From the NCBI GenBank assembly GCA_028871815.1, contig JAGWMJ010000012.1, positions 62,001 to 126,000 of the forward strand: a DNA stretch of 64,000 bases, given 5' to 3'. The position numbers were made by a program, and so were the translations under genes. The stretch is from Armatimonadota bacterium (GTDB lineage: Bacteria; Armatimonadota; Chthonomonadetes; Chthonomonadales; Chthonomonadaceae). The notes beneath the pieces were generated by a model, which was given only the letters and a program-made list of their open reading frames with translations, was not told the origin of the DNA and did not search any database. Shown here piece after piece: positions 34,973 to 43,805 of the stretch; within the stretch, counting starts at the first letter, position 1, and each line of letters starts with the position of its first letter.

Positions 34973-36322
34973 ATGCCCAAACGCCCGCCGAATATTCTGA
35001 TGATCGTCATCGACAGCCTGCGCGCCGACCATTGCAGCACCTATGGTTACCCGCGATCCACCACGCCATTTGCTGCGCAGCTTGCGCGGCGCGGCGTTCA
35101 GTTCAACAATCACTTCAGCGCCTACATCCCGACCACGCCGGCGTACACAACCATTTTCACCGGTCGTGACGTGATGGCGCACGAGATTGTGTCGCTCAGT
35201 CCCAAGGGGCCGATCGACGCAGCCATCCCGACGCTGCCCGAGCTGCTGGCCGAGCATGCCGGCTACAAGTCGGTGCGCGTCGGCTTCGGTGGTGACTTCT
35301 TTCGGGGGTTCACCAGCACCACCGGCTACGACGAGGGTTGGCTCGCCTGGTCCGATGGCCCTGCACGCAAGGCGGAAAACCTGAACAACGCCGCGATCCC
35401 CGAGCTGGAGCGCCTCGCTGCCGGGTCGGAGCCGTGGCTGCTCTTTATGCGGCATATGGATCCGCACGCGCCTTACCTGCCTCCGGCGCCATTCGACCGT
35501 GCCTTCTACACCCGTGATCCGGCCGACCCGAACCTGCCCGACACGATGAGCCCGGTTCGCGATTTTCCGAACTTTGCCGACTTTCACCTGTCGTGGATGC
35601 CTCCCGGAATACGCGATATCAACCATCCTATAGCGATGTACGACGGCGCGGTGGCGTATATGGATGCCTGCATCCAGGCGATCCTGAACCGGCTCGACGA
35701 CCTCGGTCAGCGCGAAAATACTCTGATCATCTGGAGCGCTGACCACGGTGAGACGCTGGCCGACCACGGCTGCTATTTCGACCATCACGGACTCTATGAG
35801 CCCACGCTGCACGTTCCGCTAATCCTCTCGCATCCCGGCCAGCTCCCGCAGGGCACCACGGTGGATGGCATCACTCTTCACGAGGATATGCTGCCCACCA
35901 TCCTGGACTACGTGGGTCTACACGACCTGCTCGAGAGTCTGCCGATGGAGGGGCGCAGCATGCTGCCGCTGGCCCGCGACGGAGCCAACAGCCACCGCTC
36001 GGAGTTCTACCTCACCGAGTGCACCTGGATGCGGAAACGCGGATGGCGCACACCGGAATGGAAGCTGATAGAGGCGTGTGAGCCGGATTTCCATCATAAG
36101 CCGCCGGTGGAGCTCTACAACCTCGTCACCGACCCGGAAGAGGCGGTCAATCTGGTGGAGCAGGAGCCGGAGCTTACAGCGTGTCTGCAAAAGCGAATGC
36201 ACCGCTGGGTGGATGAGCGCGTTCAGAAGACGGGCAAACCCGATCCGATTCTGCAGTACGAACTCGGACTCGATCGGCGCATCGGCTCGATAGCGACGGC
36301 GCAAAAACTGCAAGACAGATAG
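34973..36322 (+). CDS. Sulfatase-fold hydrolase lacking the formylglycine cysteine
   Basis: This 449-residue member of the sulfatase branch of the alkaline phosphatase superfamily has metal ligands visible in MIVIDSLRADH, in WSADHGETLADHG and in a late basic region. At the site where type I sulfatases carry Cys/Ser-x-Pro-x-Arg for formylglycine, this protein reads TTPAYTTIFTGR. The residue aligned with the cysteine is Thr and the arginine is Tyr. It is therefore unlikely to be an FGly-dependent sulfatase; phosphodiester or phosphoethanolamine-type hydrolysis with a Thr nucleophile is more plausible. No signal peptide is seen. ATG 34973 is taken as the start since it opens directly into the conserved PNILMIVIDS strand. 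Confidence 0.8.
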   Translation: MPKRPPNILMIVIDSLRADHCSTYGYPRSTTPFAAQLARRGVQFNNHFSAYIPTTPAYTTIFTGRDVMAHEIVSLSPKGPIDAAIPTLPELLAEHAGYKSVRVGFGGDFFRGFTSTTGYDEGWLAWSDGPARKAENLNNAAIPELERLAAGSEPWLLFMRHMDPHAPYLPPAPFDRAFYTRDPADPNLPDTMSPVRDFPNFADFHLSWMPPGIRDINHPIAMYDGAVAYMDACIQAILNRLDDLGQRENTLIIWSADHGETLADHGCYFDHHGLYEPTLHVPLILSHPGQLPQGTTVDGITLHEDMLPTILDYVGLHDLLESLPMEGRSMLPLARDGANSHRSEFYLTECTWMRKRGWRTPEWKLIEACEPDFHHKPPVELYNLVTDPEEAVNLVEQEPELTACLQKRMHRWVDERVQKTGKPDPILQYELGLDRRIGSIATAQKLQDR

Positions 36323-36442
36323 TGGTGCATAGCGCCACCAGATTTCTGGATAAAGCGGTACACTCTCCCTACATGGCTCATTGTGGCGTGGTGCGCGAAT
36401 GCGCCGGGCCACACTCTTTCGTTCCGCCAGGAGCTGTTCTCG

Positions 36443-37606
36443 ATGAAGCGACTGCTGCGATGTCTTAGTTTCGTGCTGGCTTGCGCGCTGCTAGCGCCGG
36501 CCGCACTCGCCAACGAAAAGGTGGATGTAGCCGCGCATGGCAAGCGGTTTACCATCGGCGCCGGCGCCTCCACCCTTACCGTGCTCTATCTCAAGGGCAC
36601 ACCGTACCAGATGGGTTACGCCCAGGGCAAGCTGTGCGCCAAAGAGATCCGCTACATGGCGGAGGACGTGGCCAAGGTAATGCTGATGGGGCTCGGTTAC
36701 TCTCCGGAGCGTGCGCTTGCGGTATTCAATACCGATTACAGGAAGCACTTGCGGCCGGACTACCTCGACGAGATGCGCGGCCTGGCCGACGGCTCAGGCG
36801 TGCCGCTGAAGGATATCGAGATCGGTGTCTCCATACCGGACATATCGGAGTGGAACTGCACCTTCTTCGCCGCATTCGGCTCGGCAACCAAAACCGGTGA
36901 CCTCATCCAGATGCGCGCACTCGACTATACAACCGACGCCGGCATTCAGAAGTATCCGGCGCTGGTGGTGTACGATCCCACGAACGGCGTGCCGTTCGTC
37001 AACGTTACGTGGCTGGGCCAGGTCGGCGTGGTCACCGGTATGAATGCCGACGGTATCGCGATGTCGGAGATCGGCGACGACTGGAACAAGGCCACCGATG
37101 ACTTCAACGGCCGGCCACTCAACTTTGTGATGCGCGATTCGGTCCAGTTCGGCCGTAACCTGCAGGAGGCTGTCAACCTCGTGAAAGACGGACCGCGCAC
37201 CACATCGCTGCTCTACTGCCTCTCGTCCGGCCCGGAGCGGCAGGTGCGAGCGCTAAAAACCAGCCATACGCAGTGCATCGTCTTCACGCCCTCCACACTG
37301 CCGTACAAAACCCAGCCGCACATGGTCTACATGTCGATGGGCTGCGACAGTCCGTGGAACGCAAAAGTCGGCGACTGGCTGAATAACGCCTACGGACAAC
37401 TCAACGTCCATGCCGCGATGAAGCTGATGGGAACGCTGCATACCGGCTCACTGCACGCTGTGGTGATGAAGCCCGAAACGGGCGATATCTGGGTGGCCAA
37501 CGCTACGGCCACGCAGAAAGCATATACGCAGCCATACCATCACCTCAACCTGAAAGCTGCCCTCGCCGATCCGTTCTTCAAAGCGGCGCATATAGCCTCG
37601 AAGTAA
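36443..37606 (+). CDS. Exported C45-type (acyl-CoA:6-APA acyltransferase-like) Ntn hydrolase
   Basis: This 387-residue exported protein has a signal peptide (MKRLLRCLSFVLACALLAPA). It resembles the C45 family of Ntn-fold autoproteolytic acyltransferases/hydrolases. Family-like segments are YLKGTPYQMGYAQGKLC near the N-terminus and EWNCTFFAAFGSATKTGD, where the Cys is the candidate nucleophile exposed by self-cleavage. VVTGMNADGIAMSEIG follows. It would cleave amide bonds of small molecules or acylated amino acids in the periplasm. AGGAG lies about nine bases before ATG 36443, which decides the start. It is a separate transcription unit with a good hairpin after the stop. Confidence 0.75.
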   Translation: MKRLLRCLSFVLACALLAPAALANEKVDVAAHGKRFTIGAGASTLTVLYLKGTPYQMGYAQGKLCAKEIRYMAEDVAKVMLMGLGYSPERALAVFNTDYRKHLRPDYLDEMRGLADGSGVPLKDIEIGVSIPDISEWNCTFFAAFGSATKTGDLIQMRALDYTTDAGIQKYPALVVYDPTNGVPFVNVTWLGQVGVVTGMNADGIAMSEIGDDWNKATDDFNGRPLNFVMRDSVQFGRNLQEAVNLVKDGPRTTSLLYCLSSGPERQVRALKTSHTQCIVFTPSTLPYKTQPHMVYMSMGCDSPWNAKVGDWLNNAYGQLNVHAAMKLMGTLHTGSLHAVVMKPETGDIWVANATATQKAYTQPYHHLNLKAALADPFFKAAHIASK

Positions 37607-37640
37607 TCGGTCGGGCGGTCCAATTGAATACGCAGGGATT

Positions 37641-37670
37641 ACGGGCGCCCGCAGCAGTGTTGGCGCCCGT
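37641..37670 (+). terminator. Terminator hairpin after the C45 gene
   Basis: A perfect 9-bp stem, ACGGGCGCC (37641-37649) and GGCGCCCGT (37662-37670), with a 12-base loop, is followed by GCCTTTACAT. It lies 35 bases after the stop. Confidence 0.6.
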
Positions 37671-38107
37671 GCCTTTACATGTCGCGGAGTGTTCGAGCCG
37701 CTTCTGCCGGCACGGGTTGCTGGCAACCCGACTGTCGCGAACACTACGTCCGGACCGCGGGCCGGCAACCGTCGGCTCAACCCCAGCCGCCCGGCTCCGG
37801 ATGGCTTTGATACGGCGCGCATCGTTCCCGCAATGGTCAGCGGACAGTCCCATGGGCGCCCGACCACATGTCGCCGCATCTGGCGGACCTGCGCACGCGC
37901 CTGCGAATCGCCCACCTGCGACAACGCGGCGCCTCCACTGCCGAAGTGAAGTACTTCCGGCAGCCCCTGTGTAAAATCGTAAGGCCGGCCCCGCGAAGCT
38001 GCTGAAACTGGAAGGACACCGTCTTTAGCGCGGTGAAAGCATACGGGATCCGTTGTGCCGGCTGCTGTACCCTTATCGCGCAAATTCACCCCGGATGGTG
38101 TTGCGTT
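37671..38107. other. Intergenic stretch before the GloVer-repeat gene
   Basis: About 440 bases contain no supported gene. Frames on either strand lack ribosome-binding sites and motifs. The upstream region of the GloVer/IPT gene is here; no consensus promoter is seen. Confidence 0.45.
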
Positions 38108-38118
38108 GGAGGCACATG

Positions 38119-40776
38119 ATGACAAGCCGCGGACTGATATTGGAGCGCCAACGCAAGTGGCTTCCAACGCTTTCACGACCCGGAAGCGAAGACCGCACCG
38201 CTCGGGCATATCGTCCGGTCGCGATTCCAAAACCCGGAACTGCGCTCAGGAATTGGGCTCCAATAGTGCGGCAAAGCCCCTGGGGACCGGGGCTCCGCTC
38301 GACGGCGCAAACCAGCTTGCTGTTCGCTTGCATTCTGGCCATCGGCGTGGCGACCGCCGTACGCGCGCAAGCGCCGGGCAAATATAACGACCGTCACGAT
38401 TTCGGCGGTACGGTGATCAACGCCGCTGGGACCAGCGGGCCAGACGGCTACTACCCGTTTGCGAACGTAACGTTTGACAATGCGGGAAACATGGTCGGGA
38501 CGGCCTATGGCAACGGTGCGCTGTACAGCGGCATGGTCTGGGAGATAACCGCCGCGGGCTCTTACCGGGATCTTCACGACTTTGGCGGCACGGTTACCGA
38601 TGCGAGTGGGACCAGCGGGCCGGACGGACAGACACCTGAGACGGACGTGACCCTGGATAGTGCCGGCAACATGTACGGAACGGCTGTCGGCGGCGGGCCG
38701 CACTATAGCGGCATGGTCTGGGAGATCACGGCGGCAGGCACATACGTGGACCTTCACGATTTCGGTGGCACCGTATCGAATGCGAACGGTAGTAGCGGTC
38801 CGGACGGCAGCAGCCCGTTGGTTGGCGTTTCGCTCGACGGCGCCGGCAACATGTACGGGACCACGAGCGTGGGCGGGGCGTACAATGCGAACTCGGTTTC
38901 CGGCATGGTCTGGGAGATCACGGCGGCTGGTGCTTACAGGGACCTTCACGACTTCGGCGGCACGATTACCAACTCAAATGGCGCGAGCGGGCCGGATGGA
39001 AACACGCCATACGCCCGTGTTTCCTTCGATAGTGCCGGGAACATGTACGGCACCACCAACAAAGGCGGAGGAAACTCCAATTACGGTATGGTCTGGGAGA
39101 TCACTTCTGCCGGCGCTTACCGGGACCTTCACGATTTCGGCGGCATCATAACCAATGCGAACGGCAGCAGTGGGCCGGATGGGTATTACCCGCGAGCTGG
39201 CGTCACATTCGATGCAGCAGGAAACATGTACGGCACGGCCAGTTATGGTGGGGCGTACGGCCAGGCAAAGAATGCCGGCATGGTCTGGGAGATCACTTCT
39301 GCTGGTGCATATCGGGACATTCACGATTTCGGCGCCACGGTTACCAATGCGAATGGAAGCAGTGGCCCGGACGGTTACTACTGCGTAGCTGGTGTGACCT
39401 TCGATACTGCCGGTAACATGTATGGAACCACATTTAGCGGCGGCGCATACGATTCAACCTCGAACTCCGGCATGGTGTGGGAGATAACTTTTGCCGGCGC
39501 ATACCGGGACCTTCACGATTTCGGCGGCACGGTGACGGTTGCGAACGGAAACAGCGGGCCGGACGGCTATTTCCCACGCGCTGGCGTCACGTTTGACGCG
39601 GTCGGAAACATGTACGGCGCCTGCTGTACCGGCGGGGCATACAATTCGACCGGAACCTCCGGTATGGTCTGGGAACTGGCGCCGCCGCCCGTGCTCATCA
39701 GCCTTTCGCCATCGTCTGCACTTGTTGGCAGCGGCGCATTCACGCTTACGGTAAATGGCACTGGATTCCAGAATGGAGCTATCGTTCGTTGGAACGGCAG
39801 CGCGCTCACCACCTCATACGTGAGCTCAACGGAGATTCGGGCTGCCGTGCCGGCGGCCAATTTGAGTTCCGCCGGATTCGGTTCCGTGACCGCCGTCAAT
39901 CCCCGCAGCAATGTCTCCAACGCGCTGACGTTCACCATTGACAATCCAGCGCCTATCTTAACCGGCATTGCCCCGCTGGGCGCCCAACAGGGGAGCCCGG
40001 CAGTTGCCGTTACGCTTAAAGGCTCAGGCTTCGTATCCACCAGCACGGCCGATTGGGAAGGCGCGCCGCTCACAACCACCTTTGTCAGCGGCACGTCGCT
40101 TACCGCCGTCGTTCCCAACACCGATCTTATGGCTACCGGTACGTTTGCCGTGACCGTATCCAGTCCCGCGCCCGGCGGCGGCACATCAAGCGCCGCCGCG
40201 TTTACTGTGGTAAGCCCAATCGTGCTCTCGGTACTTTCGCCATGGTCGGTAACCGCTGCGAGCCGCCAGCTGCCGGTGCGGGTATTTGGGAGCGGATTCA
40301 CCTCGGACTGTCGGGTCTACTGGAACGGTGCGGCGCTCACGAGCAGCTTTGTCTCCGGCACGGAGGTGGACGGCATGATTCCCGCTGCCGACCTAACGGC
40401 CGTCGGTTCGTTTCCCGTGACGGTGCAGGACAGTATCGGCGTGGTCAGTCAAAACAGCCTCACGTTCAACGTAACCGCGCCGTTCCCGATCCATCTAGTG
40501 TCTGTAGCGATAAAACCTGCTGCCGTGACCGGAGGCGGCGCCGCCACCGGCTCCGTGTTTCTTTCCGGCAATGCGCCGGCGGGCGGCGCCGACGTGCGGC
40601 TCAGCTCGTCGCACCCTGGCGTAGCCGGCGTCCCTCGGTTCGTGTTCATTCCGGCAGGGACCAGCACAGCCACATTCCGGGTACGCACAATGCCGCAGTC
40701 TTCCGGCGCGGCCTGCCGCATAACCGGTACATATCTTACGGTGTCGCGCTCAGCACTGCTCACCGTGAACCCGTAA
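38119..40776 (+). CDS. Exported GloVer-repeat protein with IPT/TIG domains
   Basis: This 885-residue protein contains seven tandem repeats of about 60-64 residues (residues about 91-520), each built from DLHDFGGT, SGPDG, AGNMYGT and GMVWEIT segments. This is the pattern of GloVer-type choice-of-anchor repeats and forms a beta-propeller-like surface module. At least three IPT/TIG immunoglobulin-like domains follow (segments such as GTGFQNGAIVRWNGSALTT and GSGFTSDCRVYWNGAALTS), and then a final beta domain. The start is ATG 38119: GGAGG (38108-38112) lies six bases upstream. Oddly, a charged leader of about 65 residues precedes the hydrophobic export segment (SLLFACILAIGVATAVRA, about 66-83). 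It is probably secreted or surface-attached; function unknown. Confidence 0.8.
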   Translation: MTSRGLILERQRKWLPTLSRPGSEDRTARAYRPVAIPKPGTALRNWAPIVRQSPWGPGLRSTAQTSLLFACILAIGVATAVRAQAPGKYNDRHDFGGTVINAAGTSGPDGYYPFANVTFDNAGNMVGTAYGNGALYSGMVWEITAAGSYRDLHDFGGTVTDASGTSGPDGQTPETDVTLDSAGNMYGTAVGGGPHYSGMVWEITAAGTYVDLHDFGGTVSNANGSSGPDGSSPLVGVSLDGAGNMYGTTSVGGAYNANSVSGMVWEITAAGAYRDLHDFGGTITNSNGASGPDGNTPYARVSFDSAGNMYGTTNKGGGNSNYGMVWEITSAGAYRDLHDFGGIITNANGSSGPDGYYPRAGVTFDAAGNMYGTASYGGAYGQAKNAGMVWEITSAGAYRDIHDFGATVTNANGSSGPDGYYCVAGVTFDTAGNMYGTTFSGGAYDSTSNSGMVWEITFAGAYRDLHDFGGTVTVANGNSGPDGYFPRAGVTFDAVGNMYGACCTGGAYNSTGTSGMVWELAPPPVLISLSPSSALVGSGAFTLTVNGTGFQNGAIVRWNGSALTTSYVSSTEIRAAVPAANLSSAGFGSVTAVNPRSNVSNALTFTIDNPAPILTGIAPLGAQQGSPAVAVTLKGSGFVSTSTADWEGAPLTTTFVSGTSLTAVVPNTDLMATGTFAVTVSSPAPGGGTSSAAAFTVVSPIVLSVLSPWSVTAASRQLPVRVFGSGFTSDCRVYWNGAALTSSFVSGTEVDGMIPAADLTAVGSFPVTVQDSIGVVSQNSLTFNVTAPFPIHLVSVAIKPAAVTGGGAATGSVFLSGNAPAGGADVRLSSSHPGVAGVPRFVFIPAGTSTATFRVRTMPQSSGAACRITGTYLTVSRSALLTVNP
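38389..39690 (+). repeat. Seven tandem ~180-192-bp coding repeats
   Basis: Seven units within the GloVer gene share the order DxHDFGG - SGPDG - AGNMxGT - GMVWE. Units 3 to 7 are the most alike at DNA level, and unit length varies by insertions before the GMVWE block. Confidence 0.8.
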
Positions 40777-41107
40777 AGGTCCGGGGCTGGCGGGTCAGGG
40801 TACCGGCCCGGAGGCACATGAGGCGACAATGCCTGCAGCCGTCGCATGCTCCGCCTCAGCCGGAACGCGGTAATTGCCAACCGAATCTGGCGCGCGGTAC
40901 GAGTGATCGCGCACCGCCAACCAGACCTCGTCGACTCCGGATGCGATGAGTCATCTTGAGCGGACACAGGGAGATCCGTCGCTTCAACCACGATGCCGGC
41001 AGGCGCCACAATTGCCGGAGATGGCGCCTGGCGGGCCCGAACCTATGCGGCAGGTGGCCGGACCGCGGGCAAGCAGGGGCAACCGACCGATCGCCTGCCG
41101 CGTGGCG
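40777..41107. other. Intergenic region between convergent genes
   Basis: These 330 bases lie between the stops of the GloVer gene and the TPR gene. An imperfect GC stem (TCCGGG near 40782, CCCGGA near 40809) follows the GloVer stop and may be a terminator. No gene is supported. Confidence 0.4.
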
Positions 41108-42691
41108 TCAGCCGCCAGCCTCGGCCAGCGCCTCCTTCAGATCGCGCCGCGAGGCCAGCGTCTCTTCGTGCGTTGCGCCGAGAGTCTTTTCGCGTCCGTC
41201 GAGTGCACGCCGGTACAACTCGGCGGCGCCTGCAAAATCACGCCGCGCCCGCAAGATCCCCGCTAAGTTCGTCACAATCCGCAGCGTGTACGGATCGTCA
41301 GGCCCGCGCAGGTGCTCTTCGGCAAGCAGCGCACGCCGGCAGACAGCCTCTGCGCCGCTAAGGTCGCCCTGCTCAAAGAGGATGCCGCCGAGATCGTTCA
41401 AGCAGGCCGCCGTTCCTGCGTGGTACAGGCCATAGACCCGCTCCTGCGCTTCCGATGCTTCGCGGAGCATCGGCACGCCGGCATCCAGGTCGCCAGAGCG
41501 GCAGAGTACAACGGCGAGGTTGTTCTGTGTTGTCATCGCCGCTTCACTATCCGGGCCCTCGGTGCGGAGCGCTACGGACAGAACGCGCTGGAGCAGGGGA
41601 ATGGCTGAGATGCCGTCGCCGCGCGCGTAGAGGATGCCGGCCAGGTCGTTTACAGATGCCACCGTCAAGGCGTGGTCGCGGCCCAGTGCGGCGTCAGCTC
41701 GCCGAATATGCTCCTCGTAGCTCGATAGCGCCGCATCCACCGAGCCCAGGCGGAATTCTGCGCCGGCCAGCATCTGGAGGGCCAGAAGCGCGGTCGGATG
41801 GTCCGGGCCGAAAAGGCGGTCGCGATCGGCACGGGCCGCGCGCCACGTTTCAAGCGCCTCCGCCTGCTTGCCGGCGGCTTCCAGGACCGCCGCCAGGTTC
41901 TCCACGGCTTTCATTGTGCGTGGGTGACGCTCGCCGGAGATGCGACGCCGTTTCTCAAGCACAGTTCGAAACAGCGACTCTGCCCGACCGTGGTCACCGC
42001 TGCGATAGTGCATGCCGGCCAGCGCGGAAGCTGCTTCCAGCGTTTCCGGGTCGTCCGGCCCGAGCTGCGCCTCGCACGTTCGGAGCCGGCGGCTCAGAAG
42101 TGCCGCCGAGCCAGCTGTGTCGCCGGTTTGCCACAGCGCGGCCGACAGCGCGTCCGCCAGCGAGAGCGTCTCGTGGTGCGCCGCGCCGAATACCCGCCCT
42201 GCCGATGTCATCGCACGGTCGAAGTATCCGGCAGCCTCCGTGGCGGCGCCACGCTGAAGCAGCAACTCGCCCAGCCGTCGCTGGGCCGTGATGGTATCTG
42301 GCGAATCGGGGCCGGGATCATGCTCCAGGCTGGTGACCGCCAGGCGCAGCATTTTCTCCGCGCCTGGAGCGTCACCGGCGCGATACGCGCGCCAGGCTAC
42401 AACACTCCGTGTGGCTGCGGTCGCGTGGTCGTTTTCGCCGAGAATGCGAATCCGTGCTTCCAGAACGCGCGCGTAGAGGGCGTCCGCTGCGGCGTCCTGA
42501 CGCTTATGGGCCAGTACGACGGCCAGATGCTCAAGGCTCAACAGGGTATCCGGGTGGTCCGGGCCCAAGCGCCCGGATTCGTCGGCAACAATCGCCCGCA
42601 GCGCAGTCTCGGCGCCGTCGAGATCGCCGCTCTCAAACAGCCGCAGTGCTTCCGCTTTGAGCGCGTCCAGCTCCGACCGTTCCGCGCTCAT
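41108..42691 (-). CDS. Kinesin-light-chain-type TPR protein
   Basis: This 527-residue protein consists almost entirely of TPR units of the 42-residue kinesin-light-chain type. The hallmark LGPDHPDTLLSLEHLAVVL opens the array, and similar GPDDPETLEAASALAGMHY, FGPDHPTALLALQMLAG and GPDDPYTLRIVTNLAGIL segments recur about every 42 residues, giving roughly eleven units. No catalytic domain or signal peptide is present; it is presumably a protein-interaction scaffold. ATG 42691 is taken as the start; the longer frame upstream overlaps the dehydrogenase gene out of frame. It is the last gene of a six-gene minus-strand run, 46 bases after the second dehydrogenase. Confidence 0.85.
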   Translation of the reverse strand: MSAERSELDALKAEALRLFESGDLDGAETALRAIVADESGRLGPDHPDTLLSLEHLAVVLAHKRQDAAADALYARVLEARIRILGENDHATAATRSVVAWRAYRAGDAPGAEKMLRLAVTSLEHDPGPDSPDTITAQRRLGELLLQRGAATEAAGYFDRAMTSAGRVFGAAHHETLSLADALSAALWQTGDTAGSAALLSRRLRTCEAQLGPDDPETLEAASALAGMHYRSGDHGRAESLFRTVLEKRRRISGERHPRTMKAVENLAAVLEAAGKQAEALETWRAARADRDRLFGPDHPTALLALQMLAGAEFRLGSVDAALSSYEEHIRRADAALGRDHALTVASVNDLAGILYARGDGISAIPLLQRVLSVALRTEGPDSEAAMTTQNNLAVVLCRSGDLDAGVPMLREASEAQERVYGLYHAGTAACLNDLGGILFEQGDLSGAEAVCRRALLAEEHLRGPDDPYTLRIVTNLAGILRARRDFAGAAELYRRALDGREKTLGATHEETLASRRDLKEALAEAGG

Positions 42692-42737
42692 GCTCAAGCG
42701 CCGGGTGAAGCCGCGCGGGGCGCCGTGCCGTGCACCG

Positions 42738-43775
42738 CTATGCGGCGATTCTGGCCGGATCGGCCAGGTCGACCACGCAGTTATTCTGCCAGCTCTCGAT
42801 GGCCGCCTCGATGATCTCCTGAACAGCCAGGCCATCGCGCCCGCTCGCCTCGATCTGGTCGCGCGGCGTGCCTGCGGTGAGCTGCTCGATCCACCGCCCA
42901 ATTCTGCGGTCGAACGTCTGCCCAAAACCGCCCATCCCGCCCATGATGCTGTTGCGCAGCACCGTGAGCTCCTCGCTTCGCCGCGGATAGAACGTAAGCT
43001 CTTCAAACAGGTTCTCCAGCACAAACCGCCCCTCGCTGCCCATAACCTCGCAACGCTCCAGATTGTGCGCAGGATTGGCGTCGTACGAGCCCGTGAGGTG
43101 CCCCACAACGCCGTTCTCAAAGAGGATGTTCACCTGGGCGTTGCTCCAGCAGACGCGCAGACCGTTTGGCCCATCTTCCCGCGGAGCATGGTTGAAAAAG
43201 GCATGAACCCGTACTGCGTTGCCGCAAAAGTACCGCATGATGTCGAGCGAGTGCGGATGGAGGGCCCTGATGTGGAACCACGGTGACGTCTCGTTCCCGT
43301 TGCCGATCCACATCGTCATGTTGCAGATGAGTGGCGTGCCCAGTTTGCCGTCATCCATCCACTGCTTCGCCCGTGCGCTCGGCGGCGTGAAACGGTGGTT
43401 CAGGTTGATGCCGAAGCAGACGCCCATCTCCTCAGCTTTGGCCACCATCTCACGAGCATGGACGATGTTGTTGCTGATCGGTTTCTCGCACAACACGTGC
43501 AAGCCGGCCTCCAGACACTCCATCGTTGGTTTGTGGTGGTCACCGCCGTTATCCGCTCCAGCAGAACATACCGATACGGCGTCCAGCTTCACATCGGCCA
43601 GCATCTCCTGAACACTGTGCCAGGTCTTCACGCCGTCGCGAGTGGCAGACCGGTCCGCGCGCTCCGGAATGATGTCGCAATACCCCACCAGTTCCACATC
43701 CTTGTGGCGCAAATAGATCGGACCATGCGTGTTTCCGATACCTCCGGCGCCTACCACCGCTACTCGAAGTGTCAT
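42738..43775 (-). CDS. Gfo/Idh/MocA-family NAD(P)-dependent dehydrogenase
   Basis: This 345-residue oxidoreductase has an N-terminal Rossmann fold (VAVVGAGGIGNTH) and the family signature HVLCEKPISNN with its catalytic-region lysine, followed by GINLNHRFTP and the GFO C-terminal beta-sheet domain. Members oxidise or isomerise sugars, inositols and their derivatives. The start ATG 43775 has AGGAG four bases upstream. It is a close paralogue of the next upstream gene, with shared segments such as RFTP, RALHPHSLD and HLTGSYDAN, so the pair arose by tandem duplication. The genes are 30 bases apart and must be co-transcribed. Substrate unknown. Confidence 0.9.
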   Translation of the reverse strand: MTLRVAVVGAGGIGNTHGPIYLRHKDVELVGYCDIIPERADRSATRDGVKTWHSVQEMLADVKLDAVSVCSAGADNGGDHHKPTMECLEAGLHVLCEKPISNNIVHAREMVAKAEEMGVCFGINLNHRFTPPSARAKQWMDDGKLGTPLICNMTMWIGNGNETSPWFHIRALHPHSLDIMRYFCGNAVRVHAFFNHAPREDGPNGLRVCWSNAQVNILFENGVVGHLTGSYDANPAHNLERCEVMGSEGRFVLENLFEELTFYPRRSEELTVLRNSIMGGMGGFGQTFDRRIGRWIEQLTAGTPRDQIEASGRDGLAVQEIIEAAIESWQNNCVVDLADPARIAA

Positions 43776-43805
43776 CGTTCTCCTCGTTCCGTCGCTTCCG
43801 GCCGC

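Noticed and set aside
37971-38110. Riboswitch before the GloVer gene
   Set aside because: The GAAGCTGCTGAAACTGGAAGGACACCG-like stretch suggested a cobalamin or similar leader, but the conserved box sequences are absent.
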